A stretch of DNA of 64,000 nt from Pseudoclavibacter sp. AY1F1 (lineage in GTDB: Bacteria; Actinomycetota; Actinomycetes; Actinomycetales; Microbacteriaceae), in assembly GCF_002931075.1 (NCBI RefSeq), contig NZ_PSTQ01000012.1:1-64000 (forward strand). The letters are read 5' to 3'. Position 1 is the first letter of the stretch. Every line of letters starts with the position of its first letter. Both the position numbers and the translations under genes were made by a program. Of the stretch, positions 49,300-57,668 are shown piece by piece. The notes beneath the pieces were generated by a model. The model ran no database searches. It had not been told where the DNA came from and was given only the letters and a program-made list of their open reading frames with translations.

Positions 49300-49815
49300 G
49301 TGACCGAGCCACTCATCCGCCCCGCTTCTCCCGCCGACGTCCCGCAGATCCTTGACCTCATCCACGGCCTCGCCATGTACGAGCGCGAACCGGACGCCGT
49401 GAAGACGACCGAAGAGCAGCTCCACCGCAGCTTCTTCGGCGACAACCCGGCGGTGTTCGCGACCGTCGCGGAGGCGCCGAGCAGCGGCGACGCGGGCGGA
49501 GCCGATGCCGCTGCCCCGCGACTCGACGGCATGGCGCTCTGGTTCTTGAGCTACTCGACGTGGGAGGGCGAGCACGGCATCTGGCTCGAGGACCTCTACG
49601 TGCGAGAGGATGCGCGCGGCAGCGGCCTCGGCACGGCGCTCCTCACCTCCCTCGCGCAGGAGTGCGTCGTGAACGGCTACCGCCGCCTCGAATGGTCGGT
49701 GCTCAAGTGGAACGAGCCGTCGATCGGGTTCTACAAGAGCCTCGGCGCGTATCCGATGGACGAATGGGATACCTTCCGGCTCACGGACGAGCCGCTGCAG
49801 GCGCTCGGCCGCTGA
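49300..49815 (+). CDS. GNAT-family N-acetyltransferase (diamine-acetyltransferase-like)
   Basis: 171 aa. The acetyl-CoA loop is in GIWLEDLYVREDARGSGLGTALL, and the C-terminal NEPSIGFYKSLGAYPMDEW is that of spermidine/spermine acetyltransferase-like members. It probably acetylates a polyamine or thialysine-like amine in the cytoplasm. The start is GTG at 49300 with TACCTT (49288-49293) six bases upstream, so it is probably leaderless. An insertion of about 15 residues (APSSGDAGGADAAAP) is present near residue 62. Confidence 0.9.
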   Translation: MTEPLIRPASPADVPQILDLIHGLAMYEREPDAVKTTEEQLHRSFFGDNPAVFATVAEAPSSGDAGGADAAAPRLDGMALWFLSYSTWEGEHGIWLEDLYVREDARGSGLGTALLTSLAQECVVNGYRRLEWSVLKWNEPSIGFYKSLGAYPMDEWDTFRLTDEPLQALGR

Positions 49816-49825
49816 GCGCGGCTAA

Positions 49826-49861
49826 GCGGGTAGGGCGGGTAGAGCGGGTAGAGCGGGTAGA
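49826..49861. repeat. 9-bp tandem repeat, four copies
   Basis: GCGGGTAGG and then three copies of GCGGGTAGA, in the gap between two convergent genes. A simple repeat, probably variable between strains. Confidence 0.85.
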
Positions 49862-49884
49862 ACAGCGCGGCCGAGTGGCGCAGC

Positions 49885-50880
49885 TCAGCGCGGCCGGTGC
49901 ACCCGCCGGGCGGCATCGAGCACCTGGTGCGCGTCGACCGCGAGCAGGGCAGGATCGGGGTCGCTTGCGAAGGCGTCACCTCGCCTGAGTCGCGCCTCGG
50001 TCAGCACGACGTGCGGCCCCGGCGGTGGCCCCCATTCCTCGGGCGGGGCTGGCCCGAAGATCACGACGGACGGGGTTCCGTAGGCGGATGCGAGGTGCGC
50101 GGCCCCCGTGTCGGCCGTCACGACGACGGCCGCCGCCGCGATCGTGGCGGCGAATCCGGTGAGGTCCAGGCTGCCGGCGAGCACGTCGGCCTCCGAGAGC
50201 CCAGCGGCCTCGGCGACCGCGCGAGCTCTCGGCAGATCGCGGCCACCGTCTCCCGTGACGACGACGCGCATCCCGTCGCCCGCGAGCGATCTCGCGACTG
50301 CGGCGAAGCGTCCCACCGGCCACTGGCGGGACCCGTAGAAGGCGCCGACGTGCACGACGGCTGCCCCCTCGACGGGCGGGGGCGCGGCAGGTACGAGGAT
50401 GCCGACGTCGTCCTTGTCGGCGTCTGCGCCGAAGGCGTTCACGAGCCGCGCCCAGCGGTGCCGCTCCAGCACTCCGTCCTGCCATCCGGGGCCGTCGTCG
50501 GCCTCGAGGCCGGCGGTCGGGTCGGCTGGCGCGCTGTGCACGATCCGGTGACGGGGTTGGAGCGCGGAGATGATGCGTCGGCTCTCGGGCCCGTTGCCGT
50601 GCAGGTTCGCGGCGACATCGATCATGTGGGGTCGGAGAGGAAGCAAGTCGTCGAGCCCGGGGGTGGGCAGGTGCGCATCGACCGCGGGAATCAGCTCCAG
50701 AACGGGGGCGAGCCAGGCCGGCCCCGCATAGACGAGCTCGTGGTCGGGATACGCCCGCTTGAGCGCTTTCAGGGCCGGCACCGCGACGAGTAGATCGCCG
50801 AGCTTCAGCGCGCGCAAGGCCAGCAGCGTGGGCGGGCGGCCGCTGTCGGGCCGGGCTGCTGGCTCCGCGAATGTGCGCAT
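49885..50880 (-). CDS. glycosyltransferase family 9 (heptosyltransferase-like)
   Basis: 331 aa with a GT-B fold. LLALRALKLGDLLVAVPALKALK is the ADP-heptose:LPS heptosyltransferase N-terminus, and VVVTADTGAAHLASAYGTPSVVIFGP the C-terminal nucleotide-sugar site (D-TG-H-A-G-P). It probably transfers a heptose made by the divergent operon. The ATG at 50880 has CAGAAT (50887-50892) six bases upstream; GTG 50895 is the alternative. It is divergent from gmhB with 99 nt between. Confidence 0.9.
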   Translation of the reverse strand: MRTFAEPAARPDSGRPPTLLALRALKLGDLLVAVPALKALKRAYPDHELVYAGPAWLAPVLELIPAVDAHLPTPGLDDLLPLRPHMIDVAANLHGNGPESRRIISALQPRHRIVHSAPADPTAGLEADDGPGWQDGVLERHRWARLVNAFGADADKDDVGILVPAAPPPVEGAAVVHVGAFYGSRQWPVGRFAAVARSLAGDGMRVVVTGDGGRDLPRARAVAEAAGLSEADVLAGSLDLTGFAATIAAAAVVVTADTGAAHLASAYGTPSVVIFGPAPPEEWGPPPGPHVVLTEARLRRGDAFASDPDPALLAVDAHQVLDAARRVHRPR

Positions 50881-50886
50881 CCGACG

Positions 50887-50892
50887 ATTCTG
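50887..50892 (-). promoter_or_regulatory. -10 box of the divergent GT9 gene, leaderless
   Basis: CAGAAT on the minus strand, six bases before the ATG at 50880. Confidence 0.4.
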
Positions 50893-50979
50893 CACGCGCA
50901 GACGGACGGCAGCTGGGAGAGATCTTCAGGCTTCGTGTGTCTACTACTCCGGAACCCGTTCCGCGCAGAGGAGGCCCCC

Positions 50980-51552
50980 GTGCCAGATCCGGTTCCGCTC
51001 CGAGCCGTGCTCTTTGATCGCGACGCGACGCTGATCGTCGACGTGCCGTACAACGGCGATCCGTCGCTTGTGCAGCCGATGCCGACGGCCCTGGATGCCG
51101 TTGCCCGGGTCCGCGAGGCGGGCCTGGGAGTCGGGGTCGTGAGCAATCAGTCGGGCATCGCTCGCGGGCTGCTCATCGAGGCGCAGGTGCAGGCCGTCAA
51201 CGCCAGGGTCGACGAACTGTTCGGCGGGTTCGACGTCTGGCGGTACTGCCCGCACGGTCCGGAGGACGGCTGCGAGTGCCGGAAGCCGAAGCCGGGCATG
51301 GTGCGCTCTGCCGCGGGTGCGCTCGGCCTCGACGCGAGCGAGGTGGCCGTCGTCGGCGACATCGCCGCTGATCTGACGGCCGCGCACGCTGCGGGAGCGC
51401 GTGCGGTGCTCGTCCCGACGCCGGTGACCCGCCCGGAGGAGGTCGCCGCCGCGGCGTTCGTCGCAGACACTCTCGCCGCCGCCGTGGAACTGCTGCTGGC
51501 CGGCGGGGTGCCCTCACCCGCCCAGGCGAGCCCTGAACGGGGTGAGGGGTGA
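50980..51552 (+). CDS. gmhB: D-glycero-D-manno-heptose 1,7-bisphosphate phosphatase (HAD-IIIA)
   Basis: 190 aa. Motif I is VLFDRDATLI, followed by VSNQSGIARG, the zinc-site set CPHGPEDGCECRKPKPGM and motif IV VGDIAADL, all features of GmhB/HisB-N phosphatases. It removes the C7 phosphate between the kinase and adenylyltransferase steps of HldE. The start is GTG at 50980 with AGGAGG 5-6 nt upstream. It is the first gene of the forward heptose operon, and its stop overlaps the next start (TGATG). Confidence 0.88.
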   Translation: MPDPVPLRAVLFDRDATLIVDVPYNGDPSLVQPMPTALDAVARVREAGLGVGVVSNQSGIARGLLIEAQVQAVNARVDELFGGFDVWRYCPHGPEDGCECRKPKPGMVRSAAGALGLDASEVAVVGDIAADLTAAHAAGARAVLVPTPVTRPEEVAAAAFVADTLAAAVELLLAGGVPSPAQASPERGEG

Positions 51553-52595
51553 TGCGGCGGGTGCTCGTCGCGCGGCTCGACAGCATGGGGGACGTGCTGC
51601 TCGGCGGCCCCGCCGTACGCGCCGTCGCGAGCCAGGCGCAAGTCGTCATGCTGTGCGGTCCGAGGGGCGCCGATGCGGCCCGGATGCTGCCGGGTGTGGA
51701 GCGCGTCCTGGCCTGGGATGCGCCGTGGATCTCCAACCCGGCCCCGACCATGGATCAGGCGCATCTGGCTGAGCTGCTGCGCCTCGTTCGAGGAGCAGAC
51801 GTCGACGAGGCCGTCATCCTCACCTCGTTCCATCAGTCTCCGCTGCCGCTGGCGCTCGCGCTCCGCCTCGCCGGAGTGAGCCGGATCGCCGGGGCCTCCG
51901 TCGACTACCCAGGCTCCCTCCTCGACCTGCGCCTCCGGCCGGGCGAGGACCTCCCCGAGGACATCCCGGAGCCCGAGCGGGCACTCGCGATCGCCGCCGC
52001 CGCTGGCTTCCCGCTGCCGGAGCTCGACGACGCTCGGATGCGCGTCCGCAACGTCCCGGACATGACCGACGTCGTGGGGCGAGACCCCTTCGTCGTCCTC
52101 CATCCGGGCGCCGCGGTCCCAGCCAGAACTTGGCCGGTCGAACGGTACGAGGAGACCGCCGCGCTCCTCTCCGAGCAGGGCACGCGGGTGGTGCTCACGG
52201 GGTCCGCGGCGGAACGCGAGCTGACCTCCCGCATCCGCGCGGCCGCCCCCGAGGCGCTCGACCTGGCGGGGAGCTGCGATCTTCCTCAGCTCGCCGGCGT
52301 CCTCGCGGCAGCGCAGGTCGTCGTCGTTGGCAACACCGGACCGGCGCACCTCGCGGTCGCCGTGGGCACGCCCGTGGTGAGCCTCTTCGCACCGGTGGTG
52401 CCGAGCATCCGCTGGGGCCCATATCTGGTGCCCTCCGTTGTGCTCGGCGACCAGGATGCGCCGTGCCGAAATTCCCGCGCCAGGGAGTGCCCGGTGCCCG
52501 GCCACCCGTGCTTGGCGGGGGTCAGTGCAGCGGAAGTTCTCCGTTCTGTCAACCACCTTTCTGGAGAAGGAGGAGCAGCAAGACTTCGAGGATGA
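51552..52595 (+). CDS. glycosyltransferase family 9 (heptosyltransferase-like)
   Basis: 347 aa. RVLVARLDSMGDVLLGGPAV is the GT9 N-terminal motif, and VVVGNTGPAHLAVAVGTPVV the C-terminal site; the Zn-like tail CRNSRARECPVPGHPC is common in actinobacterial members. It probably adds a heptose to a glycoconjugate. ATG 51552 overlaps the gmhB stop by one base; GTG 51549 would give a 4-nt overlap. It overlaps the next gene by 4 nt. Confidence 0.9.
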   Translation: MRRVLVARLDSMGDVLLGGPAVRAVASQAQVVMLCGPRGADAARMLPGVERVLAWDAPWISNPAPTMDQAHLAELLRLVRGADVDEAVILTSFHQSPLPLALALRLAGVSRIAGASVDYPGSLLDLRLRPGEDLPEDIPEPERALAIAAAAGFPLPELDDARMRVRNVPDMTDVVGRDPFVVLHPGAAVPARTWPVERYEETAALLSEQGTRVVLTGSAAERELTSRIRAAAPEALDLAGSCDLPQLAGVLAAAQVVVVGNTGPAHLAVAVGTPVVSLFAPVVPSIRWGPYLVPSVVLGDQDAPCRNSRARECPVPGHPCLAGVSAAEVLRSVNHLSGEGGAARLRG

Positions 52596-53599
52596 GGATT
52601 CTCGTCTGGTACATGCATGGCGGGTGGGCGAACGGCTTCCTGTCGGGCGCGCACGAGTACCTGGTGCCCGTCGCTCCCGGCCAGGAGTCGCCGCCGCTGC
52701 CCGCCGGGGCACGCGCGGTTCCCCTCGCCCAGCTGCGTGAGGAGCAGGTCGACATCGTCGTGCTGCAGCGACTCGAGGAGTTCGGGCCGGTCATCGAGCA
52801 CCTCGGGTGCACGCCTGGCCGCGACATCCCTGCGGTCTTCGTCGAGCACAACACTCCGAAGATGTTCCCCGTCACGGAACGGCATCCGCTCGCCGACGAC
52901 CTCGTCACGATCGTGCACGTCACGCACTTCAATCAGCTCGTGTGGGACTGCGGCCGGGCGACGACGCGGGTCGTGGAACACGGGGTGCCGGACCCCGGCC
53001 AGCTCTACACGGGCGAGCTGCCCGCGCTCGGCGTCGTCATCAACGAGCCCGTGCGCCGGTGGCGGGTGACCGGCACCGACCTGCTTCCTGGCTTCGCCGA
53101 GGTCGCTCCCGTCGACGCCTTCGGCATCGCCACGGACCTGCTGCCAGCGGCGTTGCCCGGCAGCGCGGTTCGAGCGGTCGGCGACCTGCCGACGGCGCGG
53201 ATGCACGCGGAGCTCGCCCGCAGGCGCGCCTACCTGCATCCGTTCCGCTGGACCTCCCTCGGCCTCTCCCTGCTCGAGGCGATGCACCTGGGGATGCCCG
53301 TGCTCGCCCTCGCCACCACGGAGGCACACCGCGCCGTACCGCCGGAGGCTGGGGCGATCTCGACGGACATCGGCGAGCTCCGCAGCGCGGCCGCCCGGCT
53401 CATCGACGACCCGGAGGAGGCGAGGCGCCGCGGTTCGAACGCACGCGCGTTTGTGCTCGAGCACTTCAGCCTGCAGCGCTTCCTCGACGCGTGGGATGCG
53501 CTGCTCCACGACGAACTCGACACGTTCGCTGCGAGACGGAACCGCACCGCGAACCACAGGCACCAGGCACACCACACAAGCGAAGGAGCGAACCGATGA
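52592..53599 (+). CDS. GT4-like glycosyltransferase
   Basis: 335 aa with a GT-B fold. The N-terminus ILVWYMHGGWANGFLSGAHE replaces the usual Gly-rich donor loop, and the C-terminus HPFRWTSLGLSLLEAMHLGM is the E-x7-E region of GT4 enzymes. The donor and acceptor are unknown; it sits between a heptosyltransferase gene and a second GT4 gene, overlapping both by 4 nt. Confidence 0.83.
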   Translation: MRILVWYMHGGWANGFLSGAHEYLVPVAPGQESPPLPAGARAVPLAQLREEQVDIVVLQRLEEFGPVIEHLGCTPGRDIPAVFVEHNTPKMFPVTERHPLADDLVTIVHVTHFNQLVWDCGRATTRVVEHGVPDPGQLYTGELPALGVVINEPVRRWRVTGTDLLPGFAEVAPVDAFGIATDLLPAALPGSAVRAVGDLPTARMHAELARRRAYLHPFRWTSLGLSLLEAMHLGMPVLALATTEAHRAVPPEAGAISTDIGELRSAAARLIDDPEEARRRGSNARAFVLEHFSLQRFLDAWDALLHDELDTFAARRNRTANHRHQAHHTSEGANR

Positions 53600-54840
53600 A
53601 GATTTCCATGATCTCCGAGCACGCGAGCCCGCTGGCCACCCCCGGCAGCGTCGACGCGGGCGGACAGAACGTGCACGTCGCGGCGCTCTCGCGAGCCCTC
53701 GCGAGACGCGGCCACACGGTGACGGTGTACACGCGGCGCGACGACGAGTCCCTCCCCGCGCGGGTGCAGCTCGACGCCGGAGTCGAGGTCGTCCACGTGA
53801 CTGCCGGGCCCGCGGCGCGGATCCCGAAGGACGAGCTCCTGCCGTACATGCCCGAGCTGGCGGCCGGTGTCGCCGCGGACTGGGCGGCCAACGGCCCGCC
53901 GGACGTCGTGCACGGCCACTTCTGGATGTCGGGGCTCGCCGCCGTCGACGCGGCCCGCGCATCCTCCTCCCCGCCCGCGGTGCTGCAGACGTTCCACGCG
54001 CTCGGCACGGTCAAGCGCCGGCACCAGGGGGCGGCGGACACGAGCCCGCCGCAGCGCGCCTGGCTGGAACCCCGGGTCGGTCACGACGCGGACATGGTCG
54101 TCGCCACGTGCGCTGACGAAGTCGACGAGCTCGCGGCGATGGGCGTGAGGCGCGACCGCGTGCGGATCGCACCCTGTGGGGTGGACCTCGACGAGTTCAC
54201 CCTGGAGGGTCCCGTGGACGCGCGCGGTGCGGCGCTACGCATCCTCAGCATCGGCAGGCTCGTGCCGCGCAAGGACGTCGAGCTCGTCATCCGAGCGATG
54301 ACGCTGCTCCCGAAGCGAGGCGTGACGGATGTCGAGCTCGTCGTCGTCGGCGCGTCCGGCGCGGGTGTGACTCCCGATCCGGAGGTCGAGCGCCTCCGCA
54401 AGGTCGCCAGGCAGCTCGGCGTCGCCGATCGGGTCCGCTTCCGAGGGCAGGTGCCAAGGGACGAGGTGCCCTCGCTGCTGCGATCCGCCGACGTGGTTGC
54501 GTGCACGCCCTGGTACGAGCCGTTCGGGATCGTGCCGCTCGAGAGCATGGCCTGCGGCACGCCCGTCGTGGCGGCGCGCGTCGGAGGGCTCGCGGACACG
54601 GTCGTCGACGGATCGACGGGGCTCCTCGTGCGGCCGCGCGACGAGCGGGCGCTCGCCGATGGCCTCGTGAAGCTCCTCACCGACTCGGAGCTGCGCACTT
54701 CCATGAGCAGGGCGGGGCGCGCGCGGGTCGAGACCAAGTACACGTGGGACCGGGTCGCCGCGACGACCGAGCAGATCTATGCGGAGACTATGGCGCTCAC
54801 CGCACAGCGGTCACAGCAGCTCGCAGGGGCCGCCTCATGA
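53596..54840 (+). CDS. GT4-family glycosyltransferase
   Basis: 414 aa. EHASPLATPGSVDAGGQNVH and LSRALARRGHTVTVYTRRDD form the N-terminal Rossmann domain, and EPFGIVPLESMACGTPVVAA the E-x7-E donor site. The form is like retaining MshA/sucrose-phosphate-synthase-type enzymes. AAGGAG lies 7 nt upstream. It overlaps the genes on both sides by 4 nt. The acceptor is unknown; a sugar of the same heptose-containing glycan is likely. Confidence 0.9.
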   Translation: MKISMISEHASPLATPGSVDAGGQNVHVAALSRALARRGHTVTVYTRRDDESLPARVQLDAGVEVVHVTAGPAARIPKDELLPYMPELAAGVAADWAANGPPDVVHGHFWMSGLAAVDAARASSSPPAVLQTFHALGTVKRRHQGAADTSPPQRAWLEPRVGHDADMVVATCADEVDELAAMGVRRDRVRIAPCGVDLDEFTLEGPVDARGAALRILSIGRLVPRKDVELVIRAMTLLPKRGVTDVELVVVGASGAGVTPDPEVERLRKVARQLGVADRVRFRGQVPRDEVPSLLRSADVVACTPWYEPFGIVPLESMACGTPVVAARVGGLADTVVDGSTGLLVRPRDERALADGLVKLLTDSELRTSMSRAGRARVETKYTWDRVAATTEQIYAETMALTAQRSQQLAGAAS

Positions 54841-55514
54841 CCGCCGTCGGCGCGCGGGTCGCGAACGCGGAGACGGGAACGGCTGCGCGCGACGTCGCGC
54901 AGCCGGTCGACCGTCAGCTGCCGCGCCCCGGTGAGGTGGTCCGCGAGCACCTGCGCGGTCTGCGCGACGCCGCCCATGCCACCGAGCTGCATGCCGAGCA
55001 CCTCGAGCAGTGGGGTCTCGAGCTCGCGCGGCGACTGCGGCGCGGCCACCGCCTGCTCGTTGCCGGCAACGGCGGCTCGGCCGCCGAGGCGCAGCATCTG
55101 ACCGCTGAGCTCGTCGGCAGGTATCGCGGCGACCGGCAGGCGTTCTCGGCGATCGCGCTGAGCGCCGAGACGTCCAGCCTGACGGCGCTCGGCAACGACT
55201 ACGGCTACGCGCACGTGTTCGCCAGGCAGGTGCAGGCCCATGCCCGCGCGGGCGATCTCCTCCTGCTCCTGTCGACCAGCGGGTCGAGTGAGAACCTGCT
55301 TCGTGCTGCGTCGGCCGCCCGCGATATCGGCGCCACCTCCTGGGCGCTCACCGGGGCCGGCCCGAACCCGCTCACGGAGGTCGCCGACGACGCGATCTGC
55401 CTGGATGCGCCGTCTCCCCATGTGCAGGAATGCCAGCTCGCCGCCATCCACGCCCTGTGCGAGGTGTTCGATGGCGTCGTGCGCGGCCAGGAGGAGCGGA
55501 GGGCCGCCAGATGA
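54837..55514 (+). CDS. gmhA: sedoheptulose-7-phosphate isomerase (SIS domain)
   Basis: 225 aa, longer than E. coli GmhA (192) by an N-terminal tail of about 35 residues. LLVAGNGGSAAEAQHLTAEL is the diagnostic phosphosugar site, LLLSTSGSSENL the second SIS loop, and PHVQECQLAAIHALCEVFD the C-terminal helix with the catalytic His region. It converts sedoheptulose 7-phosphate to D-glycero-D-manno-heptose 7-phosphate, the first step of the pathway. It overlaps both neighbours by 4 nt. Confidence 0.9.
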   Translation: MTAVGARVANAETGTAARDVAQPVDRQLPRPGEVVREHLRGLRDAAHATELHAEHLEQWGLELARRLRRGHRLLVAGNGGSAAEAQHLTAELVGRYRGDRQAFSAIALSAETSSLTALGNDYGYAHVFARQVQAHARAGDLLLLLSTSGSSENLLRAASAARDIGATSWALTGAGPNPLTEVADDAICLDAPSPHVQECQLAAIHALCEVFDGVVRGQEERRAAR

Positions 55515-56890
55515 GGATCACCGTGGTCGGTGACACGCTGCTCGACGAGGACCTCGACGGTTCGGCGACGCGGCTCGCTCCGGATGCTCCAGTTCCCGTG
55601 GTGCAGCTCGACACGCGCACGCACCGGGCCGGGGGCGCCGGCCTGGTCGCCACGCTCCTCGCCGGCGACGGCCACGACGTCGAGCTCGTCACGGTGCTCT
55701 CCGATGACGCCGCGGCTCGCACGCTGCGCGCGTCGCTTGCCGGGGTGCGCGTCGTCGCCGGTTCCTCGAACGCGCCGACGCCCGTCAAGACGCGGGTCCA
55801 TGCCGCCGGTCACGCGCTCGCGCGCATCGACGACGGCTGCGCTCCCCCGCCCCCGGTCGCTGCGACCCCGGAGATGCTGTCCGCCATTGTGGCCGCCGAT
55901 GCCGTGCTCGTCGCCGACTACGGGCGCGGTGTAACTCGCTGCCCGGAGATCCGGGCAGCCCTGGACTCCGTCGCAGGGCGGGCCGCGCTCGTCTGGGATC
56001 CGCATCCACGCGGCGAACGGCCCGTCGCCGCGGCGACGCTCGTCACCCCGAACCTCGCCGAGGCGAGCGGCCTCACCGGGCAGACCGACCCCGCCGTCGC
56101 CGCCGCGCTGCTGCTCGGGCGGTGGGGATGCGACGCCGTCGCCGTCACGCTCGGGGAGCGCGGGGCGCTCCTCGCACGTTCCGCCGACGGCGCCGCGGAG
56201 GGAGAGCAGCCGGTGGCCCTGCCTGCGGAACCGGTGCAGGCCGCGGACACGTGCGGTGCGGGTGACCGGTTCGCGGCGACTGCGGTGACGCGGATCGCAG
56301 CCGGCGACGGCCTCGAGGAGGCGGTTCGCGCGGCCATCGACGCGGCCGGCGCGTTCCTGCGTGCTGGCGGCGTCGCATCCATCGTCCGACCCAAGCCGCA
56401 CCCCTCGCCCGGTCCGGATGCCTCTGCTGGTCCGGATACCGCTGCCGAAGAGCTGATCGCCTCCGTGCGTGCCCGAGGTGGCACGGTCGTCGCGACCGGT
56501 GGATGCTTCGATTTGCTCCACGCCGGGCACGTGCGCACGCTCGAGACAGCGCGCGGACTCGGCGACTGCCTCATCGTGTGCCTGAACTCGGACGACTCGG
56601 TGCGCCGGCTGAAGGGCGAGCAGCGGCCCATCATCGGCGAGGCTGACCGTGTGGAGCTGCTCAGCGCACTGCGGATGGTCGACGCCGTCGTCGTCTTCGA
56701 GGAGGACAGCCCCGAGACGCTTCTGGCACGCCTGCGCCCGGACGTCTGGGTGAAGGGCGGCGACTACAGCGTCGACGCGCTTCCCGAGACGAAGCTCCTC
56801 GCCGAGTGGGGTGGGCGCACGGTCACGGTGCCCTTCCACCTCGGGCACTCGACGACGTCGCTTGCCGCGGCTCTCGCGGCCGTCGGCTGA
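55511..56890 (+). CDS. hldE: bifunctional heptose kinase/adenylyltransferase
   Basis: 459 aa. Residues 1-295 are a PfkB/ribokinase-type kinase (ADTCGAGDRFAA with GAGD at 249-252) that phosphorylates heptose 7-phosphate at C1. A Pro-rich linker (297-311) follows. Residues 325-459 are a cytidylyltransferase-fold enzyme (GGCFDLLHAGHV with HAGH at 337-340) that adds AMP from ATP. The product after GmhB action is ADP-D-glycero-beta-D-manno-heptose. The length and order match E. coli HldE (477 aa). ATG 55511 overlaps gmhA by 4 nt. Confidence 0.92.
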   Translation: MRITVVGDTLLDEDLDGSATRLAPDAPVPVVQLDTRTHRAGGAGLVATLLAGDGHDVELVTVLSDDAAARTLRASLAGVRVVAGSSNAPTPVKTRVHAAGHALARIDDGCAPPPPVAATPEMLSAIVAADAVLVADYGRGVTRCPEIRAALDSVAGRAALVWDPHPRGERPVAAATLVTPNLAEASGLTGQTDPAVAAALLLGRWGCDAVAVTLGERGALLARSADGAAEGEQPVALPAEPVQAADTCGAGDRFAATAVTRIAAGDGLEEAVRAAIDAAGAFLRAGGVASIVRPKPHPSPGPDASAGPDTAAEELIASVRARGGTVVATGGCFDLLHAGHVRTLETARGLGDCLIVCLNSDDSVRRLKGEQRPIIGEADRVELLSALRMVDAVVVFEEDSPETLLARLRPDVWVKGGDYSVDALPETKLLAEWGGRTVTVPFHLGHSTTSLAAALAAVG

Positions 56891-56957
56891 CCGAGCCGTC
56901 CGTTTCTCTCTCGACCCATTCCAGTCAGTGAATTCCACGATCAAAGGAGGAATCTCC

Positions 56958-57665
56958 ATGCCAGCAACTCCCCTACGCCCCGTCGGGCGTGTGCTCATCA
57001 CCGGCGGCGCATCCGGTCTCGGTGCCGCCGTCGCCGAAGCGGTCGCCGAGGCCGGAGGCACGCCCATCGTGCTAGACCTCGACACAAGCGGCGTCGCCTC
57101 CGGTGCGCTCGCCCGTGATGTCGACGTCACCGACCGGCCTGCCGTCGAGCGCGCGGTGGTCGAGGTCGCTGAAGAGCTCGGCGGTCTGGATGCGGTGGTC
57201 ACGGCCGCCGGCATCGACCGGCCGGCGAAGCTCGAGGAGTTGAGCGGTGAGGAGTGGGAGAAGATCGTCGCCGTCAACCTGTTCGGCACGGTCTCGACGG
57301 TGCGCGCGGCCCTGCCGTACCTGGAGGCGTCGCACGGCCGCGTCGTCACGGTGGCCTCGTCGCTCGCGCTGCGTCCGCTGTCGGACGCGACGGCCTACTC
57401 AGCGTCGAAGTTCGCGGTGCTCGGCTTCTCCCGTGCCCTCGCTGCAGAGACGCGAGGCAGGCTCGGGGTCACGACCCTCATCCCGGCCGGCATGCGCACC
57501 AAGTTCTTCGACGGGCGTACCGAGCAGTACAAGCCGGGCCCGGATGCGCAGCTCAACGACCCGGCAGACGTCGCCCGGTCGGTGGTGTTCGTGGTGCAGC
57601 AGCCGCAAGGCGTGGAGGTGCGGGAGCTCGCGATCTTCCCCGAGGAGGAGCCGAGCTGGCCTTAA
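56958..57665 (+). CDS. short-chain dehydrogenase of the heptose operon
   Basis: 235 aa classical SDR: ITGGASGLGAAVAEAVAEAG cofactor loop, VASSLAL with the catalytic Ser, YSASK with Tyr and Lys. It is too short and of the wrong class to be the HldD epimerase. It has the strongest ribosome site in the window, AAAGGAGG 7 nt before the ATG, and lies 67 nt after hldE, so it may be expressed more strongly. It may modify the heptose or another sugar; the substrate is unknown. Confidence 0.88.
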   Translation: MPATPLRPVGRVLITGGASGLGAAVAEAVAEAGGTPIVLDLDTSGVASGALARDVDVTDRPAVERAVVEVAEELGGLDAVVTAAGIDRPAKLEELSGEEWEKIVAVNLFGTVSTVRAALPYLEASHGRVVTVASSLALRPLSDATAYSASKFAVLGFSRALAAETRGRLGVTTLIPAGMRTKFFDGRTEQYKPGPDAQLNDPADVARSVVFVVQQPQGVEVRELAIFPEEEPSWP

Positions 57666-57668
57666 AGG

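Noticed and set aside
55205-57349. 714-codon minus-strand frame
   Set aside because: Antisense to gmhA, hldE and the SDR gene, all with clear catalytic motifs.
56958-57665. SDR as the HldD epimerase
   Set aside because: It is a 235-aa classical SDR with YSASK, whereas HldD is an extended SDR of about 310 aa; size and class do not fit.
49885-57665. An LPS biosynthesis locus from a Gram-negative contaminant
   Set aside because: Codon use, GC content, GGATGC word frequency, leaderless promoter form and the actinobacterial zinc-type GT9 tail all match the rest of the window.
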